From positions 6,780,423 through 6,844,422 of the forward strand of contig CM070515.1 in NCBI GenBank assembly GCA_036346375.1: 64,000 nucleotides of DNA, in the 5' to 3' direction. The DNA is from Guadua angustifolia (taxonomy: Eukaryota; Streptophyta; Magnoliopsida; Poales; Poaceae). This document shows, one piece after another, positions 31,752-41,745 of this stretch (within the stretch, counting starts at the first letter, position 1; each line of letters begins with the position of its first letter). The translations under genes and the position numbers were made by a program. Under the pieces are notes generated by a model that saw only the letters and a list, made by a program, of their open reading frames with translations, ran no database searches and was not told where the DNA came from.

Positions 31752-32024
31752 GGGGCTGTTTGGTTGCCTGGTTCCATGCGGCCAGACTCGCGGGAGCCAG
31801 GGAACCAGCGTTTAGTTGTTTGTTGTATCGCGTGAGTCTGCATCCACACGTGCAAGACAACTGTTTGGTTGTTTGCGCTGCATGATGATCTTGATCCAAG
31901 ACGATGCACAAATCACTCGCCAAGCTTGTGGGATTTGAGCTTTATGACCGTTTTTTCAGAGCCAGATTGAGACGGTGCAGACTTCCACGACCAGACTCGT
32001 ACGAGACGACAACCAAACAGCCCT
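31752..32024. mobile_element. Tourist-type (PIF/Harbinger-like) MITE
   Basis: Terminal repeats GGGGCTGTTTGG and CCAAACAGCCCT, with TAA on both sides (31749-31751 and 32025-32027), the three-base duplication of Harbinger-type insertions. 273 bp with no coding capacity. Its right end abuts the truncated 3' end of the BAHD pseudogene at about 32037. Confidence 0.75.
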
Positions 32025-32036
32025 TAAGTTTCAAAT

Positions 32037-33120
32037 TTGTAGCGTACACCCCAAACGGAGGCGAGGCGGTCACTGCGACGAACCCCGGCTGCCGGAGGAG
32101 ACCGCTTATACACGTCGAAGAAGGCCAACGGCCGCTCCAGGAACTCGTCGACGACCGCCCTCTGGACCGCCTTGGACTCGTGCAACATGCCGTGCCGACT
32201 GCCGAGCGTCCAGCAGATCGCCCGCGGCAGCCTCGGCGACACAGTTGCCGAAATAGATCTCGTTGACCGACGGCTCGAGCAGCGAGCTGCAGTTGGCGAG
32301 GAAGACACGAGGTGCGTGCGCTCGTCGGCCGGGTCCAGGGACCTGACCTGGACGACGGACGCCCAGACGAGGGCGGAGATGGCGACGAACGTGGAAGGGG
32401 CGCGCAGGCGGAGCTCGGGGCGCAGAGGTCTCGTCGAGCTCCGAGATGCGGTTCTTGACGTGGTTGATGCGGTGGCTGTCGAGTTCTAGCGTTGTTTTGT
32501 CGTACACTCGTACTGCAGCCACGTGATGCGCAACCAATTTGTCGTGCTGAACCGTAGCTACAAACTACAAGTCAATGCCACACTTTTATCGTTAGTGCAA
32601 ACAAACACAAAACAAAATGAAACAATGTTGGGAATTACGGAGCTAGTGGTATTACGAGTGGTAGTTCCGGCGTCACCTTCCGGAGGATGCCCCGGGCCAT
32701 TTCGGCGGCCGTGGGGTGCACGATCTCCAAGTGGTCGAACGTTGGGAAGGCCGGCAAGGCCCGGCCGCATGCCGACGCCGACCCACGCACCATGAACCGC
32801 CAGAAGCTGTGGCCGTCCGCCACAGCGTGGTGCACGGCCACGCCGACCGCGACGCCTCCGCCATCGGACCACGTAGCCTGCACGGTGAGCACCGGTACGG
32901 GGAGCTAGCTCATGGGCCTCTAGGCTCGGGACGAGCCGCACGAACGCCGGGACGTCGTGCCTCTCCTCGCCAGACAGGCGGCGGACGTCGCCGTCGTCCT
33001 CGGCCTCCAAGAACGCGACCCCGTCCACGACGCCGGGCGGGGAGCAGTCGAGTCGCCGGTGGAGGAGAGGTAGGCGAGCTTCCCGGTTGAGGGAAAGAAG
33101 ACGGCGAAGTCTCGTCTCAC
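32037..33120 (-). pseudogene. BAHD acyltransferase pseudogene, copy B
   Basis: BAHD enzymes transfer acyl groups from CoA to plant metabolites in the cytosol. On the minus strand: RRDFAVFFPSTGKLAYLSSTGD (from 33120), then after a frameshift GVAFLEAEDDGDVRRLS, then after another shift LTVQATWSDGGGVAVGVAVHHAVADGHSFWRFM, which carries the HxxxD active site (HHAVAD). After about 150 bp that may be an intron (32640-32495), the second half resumes (TTLELDSHRINHVKNRI, then in another frame VFLANCSSLLEPSVNEIYFGNCV). The first 60-80 residues are missing. The sequence stops at the MITE before the DFGWG motif all active BAHD enzymes need. The form resembles anthocyanin/flavonoid malonyltransferase-type members; the substrate is unknown. 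Confidence 0.85.
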
Positions 33121-33627
33121 AAGTTGCAGATCGATCTTGCCATCATGTCAGCGTTGACCACCACCCTCTAGTCTCTGCTGCCCATAAAAATCTATGCCCA
33201 GGGCTCACTGAACACCGAAAGCCTAACTGGGGCAAAAAAATGATCGCGTCGTAATGTTAGAAATTCAATTGGTTTTATGAAGAAATCATTAGTGATTTTT
33301 AGCAAATCCCTTGCATGCAGGGTCTGATTATCATAATTCTGATCACAGCCTAACGACAAAATGCCAGGGAGAAGTACAGTGCGTATGGGACAAGTTCAAC
33401 TGGGCCGAACTATGCCTCACGGAGTCTTATTTTAATTTCCTTCTTGAAACAGGAAGAGCGATAGTTTTTTTTTTCCATTCAGATTGCATCTTGTCAGTCA
33501 CTCCTACTCCAGCATGATCTATATATAAATGTTTCATGAATCATGACCATGAGAGCCACACTAATCACATAGGTCGGCAAGATTATTCCCCAACAATAAT
33601 CAGTTTCCGCAGATTACAACACTGAAA
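33121..33627. other. Intergenic DNA, no gene recognised
   Basis: Contains no frame with family resemblance; ends at the target-site duplication of the LINE. Confidence 0.5.
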
Positions 33628-34229
33628 ACTCAAATATGCTGTTGTCTTAGTTGGAATACCAGTCCTCCAGGATGTACCTGGATGGGTGTCGTTGTTGTCC
33701 TAAGTTGGTTCCAGCAGGTCCGCTTTTGGTTGTATGCTGCAAAACCTGGGACCTATCTTCTGATCCCATGTCTAGTGCTTTGTGCCCATAGGGTGTTGGT
33801 GCTGTCTTTTGTGAGCAAACAGTCTGTATGTTTCGCTCGTCTGGTTGTAAGTAAAGCTTGTATCCAGGATGGTGTTATAGCCGGATATTCCTGTCATGTT
33901 TTGTCGTTGCCAAGGTCACGGCCGACGCACACCCACAGGATGGCCTACTCTGCGTCATGGGCTCTGCATTGTGAGCCGTTTGGCCGGAGTCGGCTCTGCT
34001 ACTGTGGAAATTGTTGCCGGCCGCCGACCACCTCTTCTCCTGCTGTTTACTCTTTTGGTTCGCAGCGAGCTGCAGACTACACCTGCGGTCTGCCATTGTT
34101 TTTGCAGGTGATTCAACTTGCCCGGCGACCTTCTAGATTTGTTCAGGAGACTACACCTGCGGTCAGCCAGGGTTTGGGGTTTTTCATGGTCAGGTACCAG
34201 ATAGTGCAGGTGCTCCACAAATGTGATTA

Positions 34230-35648
34230 ATGGCCCAGCAGGATACAAGAATTCTTAGTTGGAATGTCAGGGGGCTAAATAGCATTGCTAAACAGGCGGT
34301 CGTCAGAGAACTGGTTGTCCAAAGCAAGGCCACCATTGTTTGCCTCCAGGAGACGAAGCTCCAGGCCATTGATCGTGCAGTGGTCCGGGCCGTGCTGGGA
34401 GACCTTTTCGCCGACAATTTCGGGTTCCTTCCTGCGGAGCAGACGAGAGGAGGAATTCTTCTGGCCTGTTCTTCTAACCATTTCCAGATGTCTGACGTCC
34501 ACGTCGGGGTCAATTCCATTTCGGCAACTGTTACCATGTTGGGTGATGGAGTCCAATGGTCCTGTACTGGAGTTTATGGGCCTACCCAGGACGCCGCAAA
34601 ACTCATGTTTTTGCAGGAGATCAGGAACCTCCGGAATATTATGCGTGATGCCTGGCTTATGGGGGCATTTCGGAGCACGCTCAATGACTCGGAACTCAAG
34701 GAGATAAGGCTCAATAGGCGTTCTTTCACTTGGGGAGATGGAAGAGCAAACCCAACCCAATCCCGGATCGACCGCTTCTTCGCGTCCTCGGATTGGGACA
34801 GCATCTTCCCCGACTGTCTCCTGCAGGCCTGCTCTAGTCTGGCCTCGGATCACTGTCCTCTATTTCTTTCCGGTCAGTGCAACCCGTTGAGATTTCGTGG
34901 TTTTAGGTTCGAGAATTTCTGGACCAAAATGCCAGATTTTCAGCAGGTGGTTCAGCACGCGTGGGATGCCCCTGTCCATGCACAGGATGCCTTGCGTAGG
35001 TGGCACACGAAGTTATCGAGAACGGCAAAGGCCCTCAGGTCATGGAGTCGCCAGTTGTTGGGTGATATAACCAGGCAGTTCCATATGGCCGCGGAGGTCA
35101 TTTTTCAGCTCGATAGGGCGGAGGAAACTCGTCTTCTTTCTGGGCCTGAACGAGAGTTCCGGGCCAAGCTTCGATACAGGTTATTGGGCCTTGCGGCCAT
35201 CAAGCGGAATCGCCTTAGACAGCGCTCCAGGATGTTGTATATTAAGGAGGGGGACGCTAACACGAAGTTTTTTCACATCAAGGCGAATGCCCGAAAGAGG
35301 AAGAATCACATACAGGCGATTGTCACTGACAGGGGTCTTCTGCACAGTTTTTCTGACAAACAAGAAGAGCTCAGCTCGCACTTCTTTCGGCAATTAGATA
35401 CAAAAGAATATCGCACGCATCGCTTCAATTGGGTGTCTCTAGGTGTGACCAGGCACGATTTGCACGCCCTTGAAGATTCTTTTCACCTGGATGAGGTGGA
35501 GGAGGTGATATTTTCTATGCCAACCGAAAAGGCACCTGGACCCGACGGTTTCACGGTATCTTTACAAAGTGTTGGGACATCATCAAAGAGGATCTTGTGC
35601 GTGTCTTCCAGCAGCCTACATGGTTTGAATGGTCGCTGTCGGACATAG
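34230..35648 (+). pseudogene. LINE ORF2, endonuclease and start of RT
   Basis: An open frame of 472 codons (the first ATG is at 34230). It begins with the AP-endonuclease-like domain: ILSWNVRGLNS (residues 8-18), VCLQETKL (about 37-44), and the C-terminal SLASDHCPLFL with the catalytic Asp-His. The middle of the domain, where the GDFN motif belongs, is deleted: RDAWLMG jumps straight to AFRSTLNDSELKEI. A linker with YIKEGDANTKFFH follows, then the start of RT at EKAPGPDGF (about residues 440-448), after which the frame is lost. The endonuclease would nick the target DNA; without the central motif it should be inactive. Confidence 0.88.
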
Positions 35649-35883
35649 TCTTGTTGCCTAAGAGACAGATGCAATGCGATAGCGCACTTCGAATCGATTA
35701 GTCTCATCCATAGCACGGAAAGATCTTCTCTAAGGTGCTTGCCGCCAGTTGACGCCTTTCTTCGAGTTTGGTTCCAAGACCGCCAAAACGCTTTCACAAG
35801 AAAAGATCCATTCAGACAACTTCACTCACACGAAAATTTAGCCTCCGAGCTTCACAGAAAAAATCGCCTCTCTGTTCCTCAAG

Positions 35884-36477
35884 TTGGATATTGCCAAAGC
35901 TTTTGACTCGGTCAGTTGGGAGTTCCTTCTCGACCTGCTAGAGCACATCGGCTTCGGCCGGCGCTGGAGGGAGTGGATTTCTATGATTTTGGCTTCTTCC
36001 TCCTCAAGAATCCTTATAAACTCGGTGCTCACTTCGCTCGCGGTCTACCACCTGACTTTGGCTTCTTCCTCCTCAAGATTTTGGCTTCTTCCTCCTCAAG
36101 AAGCGGGCCGTTTGATTCTTATAAACTCGGTGCTCACTTCGCTCGCGGTCTACCACCTGACTATCTTCCCAGTTGGCACTTGGGTCGCTAAGTGTTTCGA
36201 CAAGCTTCGCCGTAGTTTTCTGTGGAAAGGTGACCACGATTGTAACGGGGGACACTGTTTGGTTAATTGGAAAAATATTTGTCGCCCGAAACATTTAGGT
36301 GGATTGGGCATAAAAGATATTGACAGATTTGGGCGGGCACTCCGGTTACGGTGGCTGTGGTTCGACTCGAATGGGCATCAAAACCTTGGACCGGCTCTTC
36401 TCTTCCTTGTGACGCCGCAGATCGGGCTTTTTTTATGCAGTACCACCCTTTCCATAGGGGATGGCGAGTCCGCTTAG
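35884..36477 (+). pseudogene. LINE ORF2, reverse transcriptase remnant
   Basis: Opens with LDIAKAFDSVSWEFLLDLLEHIGF, the RT motif containing the first catalytic Asp. It jumps after WISMIL to the RT thumb region (LPPQEAGRLILINSVLTSLAVYHL, then FLWKG and CRPKHLGGLGIKD). The YADD motif is absent. At the junction (35990-36160) the segment for ILINSVLTSLAVYHLT, with a TTGGCTTCTTCCTCCTCAAG word, is present twice, so a duplication accompanied the deletion. Confidence 0.85.
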
Positions 36478-36556
36478 CTTCGGGAATCTAAGTGGTTCCA
36501 TGGCCGATCTCCTGCGGACATCGCTCCGTCATGTTACAAACTAATCGAGAAATGTC

Positions 36557-37236
36557 GTGGAAGGTCAAGGAGTTGTTGTTGCATGCGCTTGGATTCGCCC
36601 TTCGCCGGATCACTACCGCGACACAGCTCCAGAATTCTTTTCGCTTTGGTGCGGCTTCAAGAGTGCAACTACAACCGACGCCCGTGATACCATCACCTGG
36701 AAGTGGTCGTCAACAGGAGTTTACTCCGCAGGTTCGGCTTATAAGGCACAATTCATTGGATCCACAGCTGATCCATCATACAGGATGATATGGCAGGCCT
36801 CGGCGGAAGGGAAGTGCAGGTTCTTTGCGTGGTTATTTGTGCAGATGTGCCGACATCCGACAGCTTGCTGCCGGGTGGCGCATGCCGCCACGCGGCGTTC
36901 TTTGCGCACGGATCTCAAACGCCCAACCATTTCTCGCCGCTTTGCCCGTTTGCAACGCAGGTTTGGCGGGCAGTGCTAAATCGTCTTCACATCGGTCTCG
37001 GTGTGCGGCCACCGTCGGGACAGCTTGATAATGTGTCCTGGTGGTATGACTCACGGCGGCGGCTTCCACCTTGCAGGCGGAAAGATTTTGATGGGGCGAT
37101 CGCGTATAGCCTCTGGAACATTTGGAAAGAGAGAAACAACAGGATTTTCAGTAACTCCTACCGCACGGTGCAACAAGTGGTCGGCGCTATCTCTCAGGAC
37201 ATCGGCAATCGCCAAGTTGCTTTCGGGGTGTTGTAG
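36557..37236 (+). pseudogene. LINE ORF2, C-terminal zf-RVT domain
   Basis: Frame pieces encode the zinc-binding C-terminus of plant L1 ORF2: KCRFFAWLF, a Cys-containing stretch in a shifted frame near 36840-36930, then HFSPLCPFATQVWRAVL and AYSLWNIWKERNNRIF, ending at a stop at 37236. At least two frameshifts occur (near 36790 and 36920). Confidence 0.8.
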
Positions 37237-37437
37237 GGTTTTATAACCGGTTGTCTCTAGCTTTTTCTAGGTCGGCTCTCCGGGTTTCAACCGGGGAGAT
37301 CCTTTCCATCCTTGTACATTGTTGTTTCTTTATCTGGTTCCTCTCCCCCTTCTCGAAAACTGATCGGTGTTCTTTCCTCTCTTAATGCATTTGGCAGAGC
37401 TCCTGCCTTTCGTTCAAAAAAAAAAACTCAAATATGC

Positions 37438-37589
37438 AAAGTTATATTACATCATAAACCTTCCTTAACAATGTGCAATAACAGCGTCGATCTTAATTAT
37501 TTCTGTTACAACTGCAACGATAGGCTAGAGTTTGCTATCCAATCCATTAGCTTCGAATTATATAGTGTCAAAAACCAAGAACATGTGAC
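37438..37589. other. Short spacer between LINE and BAHD copy A
   Basis: AT-rich, no feature seen. Confidence 0.5.
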
Positions 37590-37906
37590 CTAAATGCCTG
37601 CATCTGCAGCGTGCCACGTCTCGCACCCGCCCAGCGGATCGCCCACGAGCTCGCCGATAGCCTCCTGGATGGCTTTTGACTCGCGGAGGACGCCGTTGGT
37701 CGGACCGCGAGCCTGCAGCTCGCGGACGGCTGCCTCCGCGACGCAGGCCCTTACGCAGTTGCCGAAGTAGCCGTCCTCCACCGGCAGCCTCAGCCGCTCA
37801 CGGCAGCTCCCCGGGAACAGGAGGTGCGAGCGCACGTTGTGGTCGAGGGGCCGAGCTTGGACGAAGGACACCCAGGCGACGGCAGAGACGGCGACGAATG
37901 TGGAAA

Positions 37907-38535
37907 TGTTGGAATTCTCAAGATTAAACACACACGAACACGTAGATAGATAACACGAGAGCTATACACGAAGAACAAACATACTTGTATATTCTTGCAC
38001 TTAGCTCTCCGAGAATACAAAGAACGCACACTTGGAGACGCCTACCGACTCAAGATTACAACGGACTTGAGTTAACGCCTTTCCAAGAAACACACACTAG
38101 TATTCTTGTACTTAGCTCTAGAAGGAATACAAGGAGTAACACTCTTGGAGGCGCCGGACTTGAGATTACAACGGACTCAAGTATTGCACCGTTCTTCTAC
38201 CTCTAGCTATTCTCTTCTCCTTCACTGAGCTACTGCTTGTACAAGAATATATATAGCAAATGTGCAGACTTGATGCCGAAGCGACCACTTCCTTCCTGCG
38301 CTGGAAAGAGTCACGTCTCCACCCTGTGTGCATGCAAGATTCCTCTCCTGACTAATACATGCATACATGCATTACTTCCTAACGCCTTATTCATACCACT
38401 AGTAACTCCCTAGCCTAATGCAACAACGTACACACATGCATGCTAATTAACACAGAAATAACGATCACACTAATGCACCTCCTAAATGCATACTAAAAAA
38501 ACAAGAAACTGAAAAGACACCAGGATTAATTAACA
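37907..38535 (-). repeat. 3' LTR of the gag-only copia element
   Basis: Plus strand starts TGTTGGAATTCTCAAG and ends GATTAATTAACA. It matches 39446-40075 with scattered substitutions and a few short indels (e.g. an extra AAC in CAACAACGT near 38424). Confidence 0.93.
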
Positions 38536-38549
38536 ATCTCCCCCTAATA
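38536..38549 (-). other. Polypurine tract of the gag-only copia element
   Basis: TATTAGGGGGAGAT on the minus strand, directly against the 3' LTR start (TGTTAATTAATCC). Confidence 0.85.
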
Positions 38550-38577
38550 CTGGCGTTGTTTATTCATCTGAGCTCAC

Positions 38578-39426
38578 TCACAGAAGCGTCGGTTCATCGT
38601 CAGCATCGGTGAAATTCAGCTCCCCCTGCTTCTTCTTCCTGGGCATGATACATTCTGATTTGAAATGTCCCAACTCATTGCAGTTGAAACACCTCACCTT
38701 TGTTTTGTCGAACTTCTTCCTGCCATCCTTGTTCTTCTGCCGAGCCTCCCACTCGACCGCAGTGAGCAAGAGTTGGCTATCACCAGTTTCGCTAGCCTGA
38801 GTGCGGCGCCGAGAACGCTCGTCGAAGGCCTTTAGCCTCCCAAGCGCCTCCTCAAACGGCATCGTCTCAACATCACAGAACTGCTCGATCCCCGCAACGA
38901 CAGGGTAGAGCCGATCTGGGACAGTGTCGAGAAGCTTCTTGACCATAGTGGCATCGTCGAGTGTCGCGCCGAGGTTGGCATACCTCGCCGCCATGCCACT
39001 GATTTTGCCGGCGTAGTCGTCCAACAGCTCGCCATCCTTCATGCGGAGAGCATCGAACTCTCCCTTCAAGGTTGCCAGGCGCGCCGCCTTGACACGATCC
39101 GCCCTGACGAATCTTATCTTGAGACTGTCCCAAACCTCTTTCGATGTTTTCTTCTGTGAAACCTGTAAGAGGATGTCTTCCGGCAATGCTTGGAGAAGTT
39201 GCGCCCTCGCCGTCTTGTCCTTCCGTGCATCCACGATCATGCCTTCTGCCGGGTTCACAGCCTCCCAAAGGCCCTGGGCATCAAGAATGGCCTCCACCTT
39301 GATAGCCCACGCGGTGTAGTTCGTCGGGGAGAGGATCGGGTACGCGAGTGAGACGCCGCTGCTTCTTACGGCAGCTTGCGGAACCAACGCCATGGAGTCG
39401 AGGTAGTAGCGTAGGATCTTGGGCAT
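38578..39426 (-). CDS. Copia-type Gag with zinc knuckle (282 aa), intact frame
   Basis: Structural protein that would package the element's RNA into particles. ATG at 39426 gives MPKILRYYLDSM; the frame is also open upstream through the primer-binding site to the LTR but lacks an ATG there. The N-terminal half has LSPTNYTAWAIKVEAIL and LWEAVNP, then ALPEDILLQVSQKKTSKEVWDSL, the UBN2/gag-polypeptide-of-LTR-copia fold. The C-terminal part has a CCHC zinc knuckle (CFNCNELGHFKSEC, residues 249-262 approx.) followed by a Lys-rich stretch and a stop at 38578. No frameshift or stop interrupts it, in contrast to every other retroelement gene in the window. The frame ends just after gag with no pol behind it. 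Confidence 0.9.
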   Translation of the reverse strand: MPKILRYYLDSMALVPQAAVRSSGVSLAYPILSPTNYTAWAIKVEAILDAQGLWEAVNPAEGMIVDARKDKTARAQLLQALPEDILLQVSQKKTSKEVWDSLKIRFVRADRVKAARLATLKGEFDALRMKDGELLDDYAGKISGMAARYANLGATLDDATMVKKLLDTVPDRLYPVVAGIEQFCDVETMPFEEALGRLKAFDERSRRRTQASETGDSQLLLTAVEWEARQKNKDGRKKFDKTKVRCFNCNELGHFKSECIMPRKKKQGELNFTDADDEPTLL

Positions 39427-39430
39427 ACAC

Positions 39431-39443
39431 GGCTCTGATACCA
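39431..39443 (-). other. Primer-binding site (initiator-Met tRNA)
   Basis: TGGTATCAGAGCC on the minus strand, two bases after the 5' LTR. This is the well-known complement of the 3' end of plant initiator-Met tRNA used by copia elements. The gag ATG follows only four bases later. Confidence 0.93.
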
Positions 39444-39445
39444 AT

Positions 39446-40075
39446 TGTTGGAATTCTCAAGATTAAACACGCGCGAACACGTAGATAGATAACACGAGAG
39501 CTATACACGAAGAACAAACACACTTGTATATTCTTGCACTTAGCTCTCCGAGAATACAAGGAACGCACACTTGGAGACGCCTACCGACTCAAGATTACAA
39601 CGGATTTGAGTTAGCGCCTTTCCAAGGAACACACACTAGTATTCTTGTACTTAGCTTTAGAAGGAATACAAGGTGTAACACTCTTGGAGGCGCCGGACTT
39701 GAGATTACAACGGACTCAAGTATTGCACCGTTCTTCTACCCCTAGCTATTCTCTTCTCCTTCACTGAGCTACTGCTTGTACAAGAATATATATATAGCAA
39801 ATGTGCAGACTTGATGCCGAAGCGACCACTTCCTTCCTGCGCTGGAAAGAGTCACGTCTCCACCCTGTGTGCATGCAAGATTCCTCTCCTGACTAATACA
39901 TGTGCATACATGCATTACTTCCTAACGCCTTATTCATGCCACTAGTAACTCCCTAGCCTAATGCAACGTACACACATGTATGCTAATTAACATAGAAATA
40001 ACAATCACACTAATGCACCTCCTAAATACATACTAAAAAAACAAGAAACTGAAAAGACACCAGGATTAATTAACA
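39446..40075 (-). repeat. 5' LTR of the gag-only copia element
   Basis: 630 bp with TG...CA ends. The plus strand has CAAGAATATATATATAGC near 39781, i.e. a TATATATA box on the minus strand, about 330 bp before the gag end of the LTR. Confidence 0.93.
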
Positions 40076-40490
40076 GGAAATGCGAAAGGGCTGCGCCGGC
40101 GGATGATCCGGTGCTCCCTCGGATAGATGGAGCTCGGCGATGCGGTTCTTGATCGCAGTGATGCGCTTACTGTCCAGCTCAAAGGTTACTATGTCGTGCT
40201 GCAGCCGTATAGATCTCGGAGGGAGCTGTCAATGAAACAAGAAAAAACAAGTATACATGGGACAAAGCCATCAACAGAAAATAGGCATCTGTACGTCTTT
40301 ACTGGAAGGGATGATTGCCTCCCTTATTCCGTACCAATGAGCAATTCACAATCATAGGTTGCCAAAATACCGTTGGTTATGACAATTACAGACGGGATCA
40401 AGTTCACATATGCACAGGACCGAAAATGGACGGCGATAGGGTAAATAATCAACAATAATTTTTCTCTCAAAAGAGCCAACAAAAATCTTA

Positions 40491-41745
40491 GAGCATCTTC
40501 AGCAGAGCCCCTAAACCAGCCTCTAAACCTTAAAATAGGGACTTTAGTAAAAAATACAGATCCAGCAGGGCCCCTAATCCAGCCCCTAAAATTAGGAAGT
40601 CCCTAAATTTGCCTCCTCAGCCCCAATTCCCAGGGAGCCCCTAAACCAGCTCCTAAACCTTAAAATAGGGAGTTAAGTGAAGGATGGCTTGCATTAGTTC
40701 GCTGCAGCTGAGCGTGTCTTTGCTGGATGAGTTGTGTCGGGGACTGATAAATCTCTGACGAGTCAGCACACGGTCAACAGGGTATCCGGCTCGGGGTAGT
40801 CCAGCGAAAGCCCTCAATTGCGACCTGGTCCGCACGGTCCCGCACGACCTATAGCCTGCCTCGACCAAGGGTACGTTTCCGCACTCCCTCAAGCTCGAGG
40901 TCGTGAGGTCAGCTCTTGGTCGGGCGGTTTCGCCTCAAGACGTAGGGCGTGCATTTACTCGGCGGTTACCAAGACCTGAGTAATGGCGTCAAAGCGAAGT
41001 GGCGCCATTTCGAGCGATTCTGACCCACCTTCAATGTGCACGAGGCCACTCCCAAATCTCCCATCCGCTACAAAGATTCGAGGGATATAAGGCCGCTCAG
41101 GGCGTACGTACAGGGGGGAACTCACTGGCAATAGTTTCATAGACACCCACGCACAGAGCGCTCAAGCTCGAGCTGTAAACACTCTTTGTAATCGCCACTA
41201 GTAAGTTCCTCCATCTCAGGAGGAGACTGGATGTAGAGTCATTACCCTCACGGGGGCTCGAACCAGTATAACTCGCTGTCTCTTGCTCGTTGACACCACG
41301 CCTGACCTTCATTCGATCCATTGTTGAGCGAAGCGCTTCTTGGGTCCTACACTCACACAAACCCCCTCTTCACTTTTGCGGTCAGGCGATCCCGATCGTC
41401 GACAAGTTGCAACTGTTGCATCTGCATCTGTTGCTGAAAATTTTAAATTTAAATGTTAAATATCATGTTTTGAAAATTTTAAATTTAAATTTTAAATATC
41501 ATGTTTTTAAATTGTAAATGTTAATATGCTTATGTTTTATGTATTACAAATATTTTTGATTGAATTTTAGTGGTGTCAAATGAAAATTATACATAGCGGA
41601 TATGTCAAAATAGGAGAAAAAGTAAAATAGGGGCTGAGATTTATGGGATGTTGTTAGACTTGTGCTCAAAACAGAGCCCCAAAAATAAGTGAGTCTTTAA
41701 ATCCAAAATAAGGGCTGCTTTTAGGGGCCCTTGCTGGAGATGCTC
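40491..41745. mobile_element. Harbinger-like MITE split by a solo LTR
   Basis: Ends GAGCATCTTCAGCAG and CTGGAGATGCTC, with TTA on each side (40488-40490 and 41746-41748). The left arm has two tandem copies of a CCCCTAAACCAG...AAAATAGGG unit; the right arm carries the complementary AAGGGCTGC and TAGGGGCCC words. Without the nested LTR at 40735-41404 and its duplication the MITE would be about 580 bp. Confidence 0.75.
40735..41404 (+). mobile_element. Solo LTR nested in the MITE
   Basis: 670 bp, starting TGTCGGGGACTGATAAATC and ending GATCGTCGACA, with a perfect 5-bp duplication AGTTG (40730-40734 and 41405-41409). A GATATAAGG box near 41085 and a downstream TTGTAATCGCC word suit an LTR promoter and 3' end on the plus strand. 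The family is probably gypsy (TGTCGGGGA start) but is not established. Confidence 0.8.

Larger units (their letters stand above)
33640..37425 (+). mobile_element. L1-type LINE with internal deletions
   Basis: Non-LTR retrotransposon ending in an A run (37416-37426). It is flanked by a 12-bp duplication ACTCAAATATGC at 33628-33639 and 37426-37437 (up to 15 bp if shared As count). Order: about 590 bp of 5' region without a recognisable ORF1, endonuclease, reverse transcriptase, zinc-binding zf-RVT domain and a short 3' UTR. Both ends are present, so this was a real insertion, but endonuclease and RT have lost central segments. Confidence 0.92.
37907..40075 (-). mobile_element. TR-GAG-like copia element (LTR-gag-LTR)
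   Basis: A 2169-bp element inside BAHD copy A, flanked by a perfect 5-bp duplication GGAAA (37902-37906 and 40076-40080). LTRs are 37907-38535 (629 bp) and 39446-40075 (630 bp). On the minus strand: 5' LTR, primer-binding site TGGTATCAGAGCC, one gag gene, polypurine tract, 3' LTR. There is no protease, integrase or RT. Such terminal-repeat elements with only gag are known as TR-GAG and must borrow the enzymes of a related copia element. LTR divergence is low, so the insertion looks fairly recent. Confidence 0.93.
37590..40198 (-). pseudogene. BAHD acyltransferase pseudogene, copy A, C-terminal half
   Basis: Minus-strand coding runs from 40198 (HDIVTFELDSKRITAIKNRIAEL), after a CTGCAG that looks like a splice acceptor. 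It is cut by the copia element at 37907-40075 and continues at 37906 with STFVAVSAVAWVSFVQARPLDHNV and EDGYFGNCVRACVAEAAV, then a tail ending at 37590. Removing the insert and one GGAAA duplication restores a continuous BAHD-like frame. The DFGWG motif is missing and the tail ends early, as in copy B. The N-terminal part probably lies at 45400-45695; the middle part with HxxxD was not found. Confidence 0.82.

Noticed and set aside
32640..33028. Intact BAHD acyltransferase
   Set aside because: HxxxD is present but the reading frame changes at least twice, the N-terminus is absent and the DFGWG end is missing.
39431..39443. tRNA gene fragment
   Set aside because: The match to initiator-Met tRNA is only the 13-base primer-binding site next to an LTR; no cloverleaf follows.
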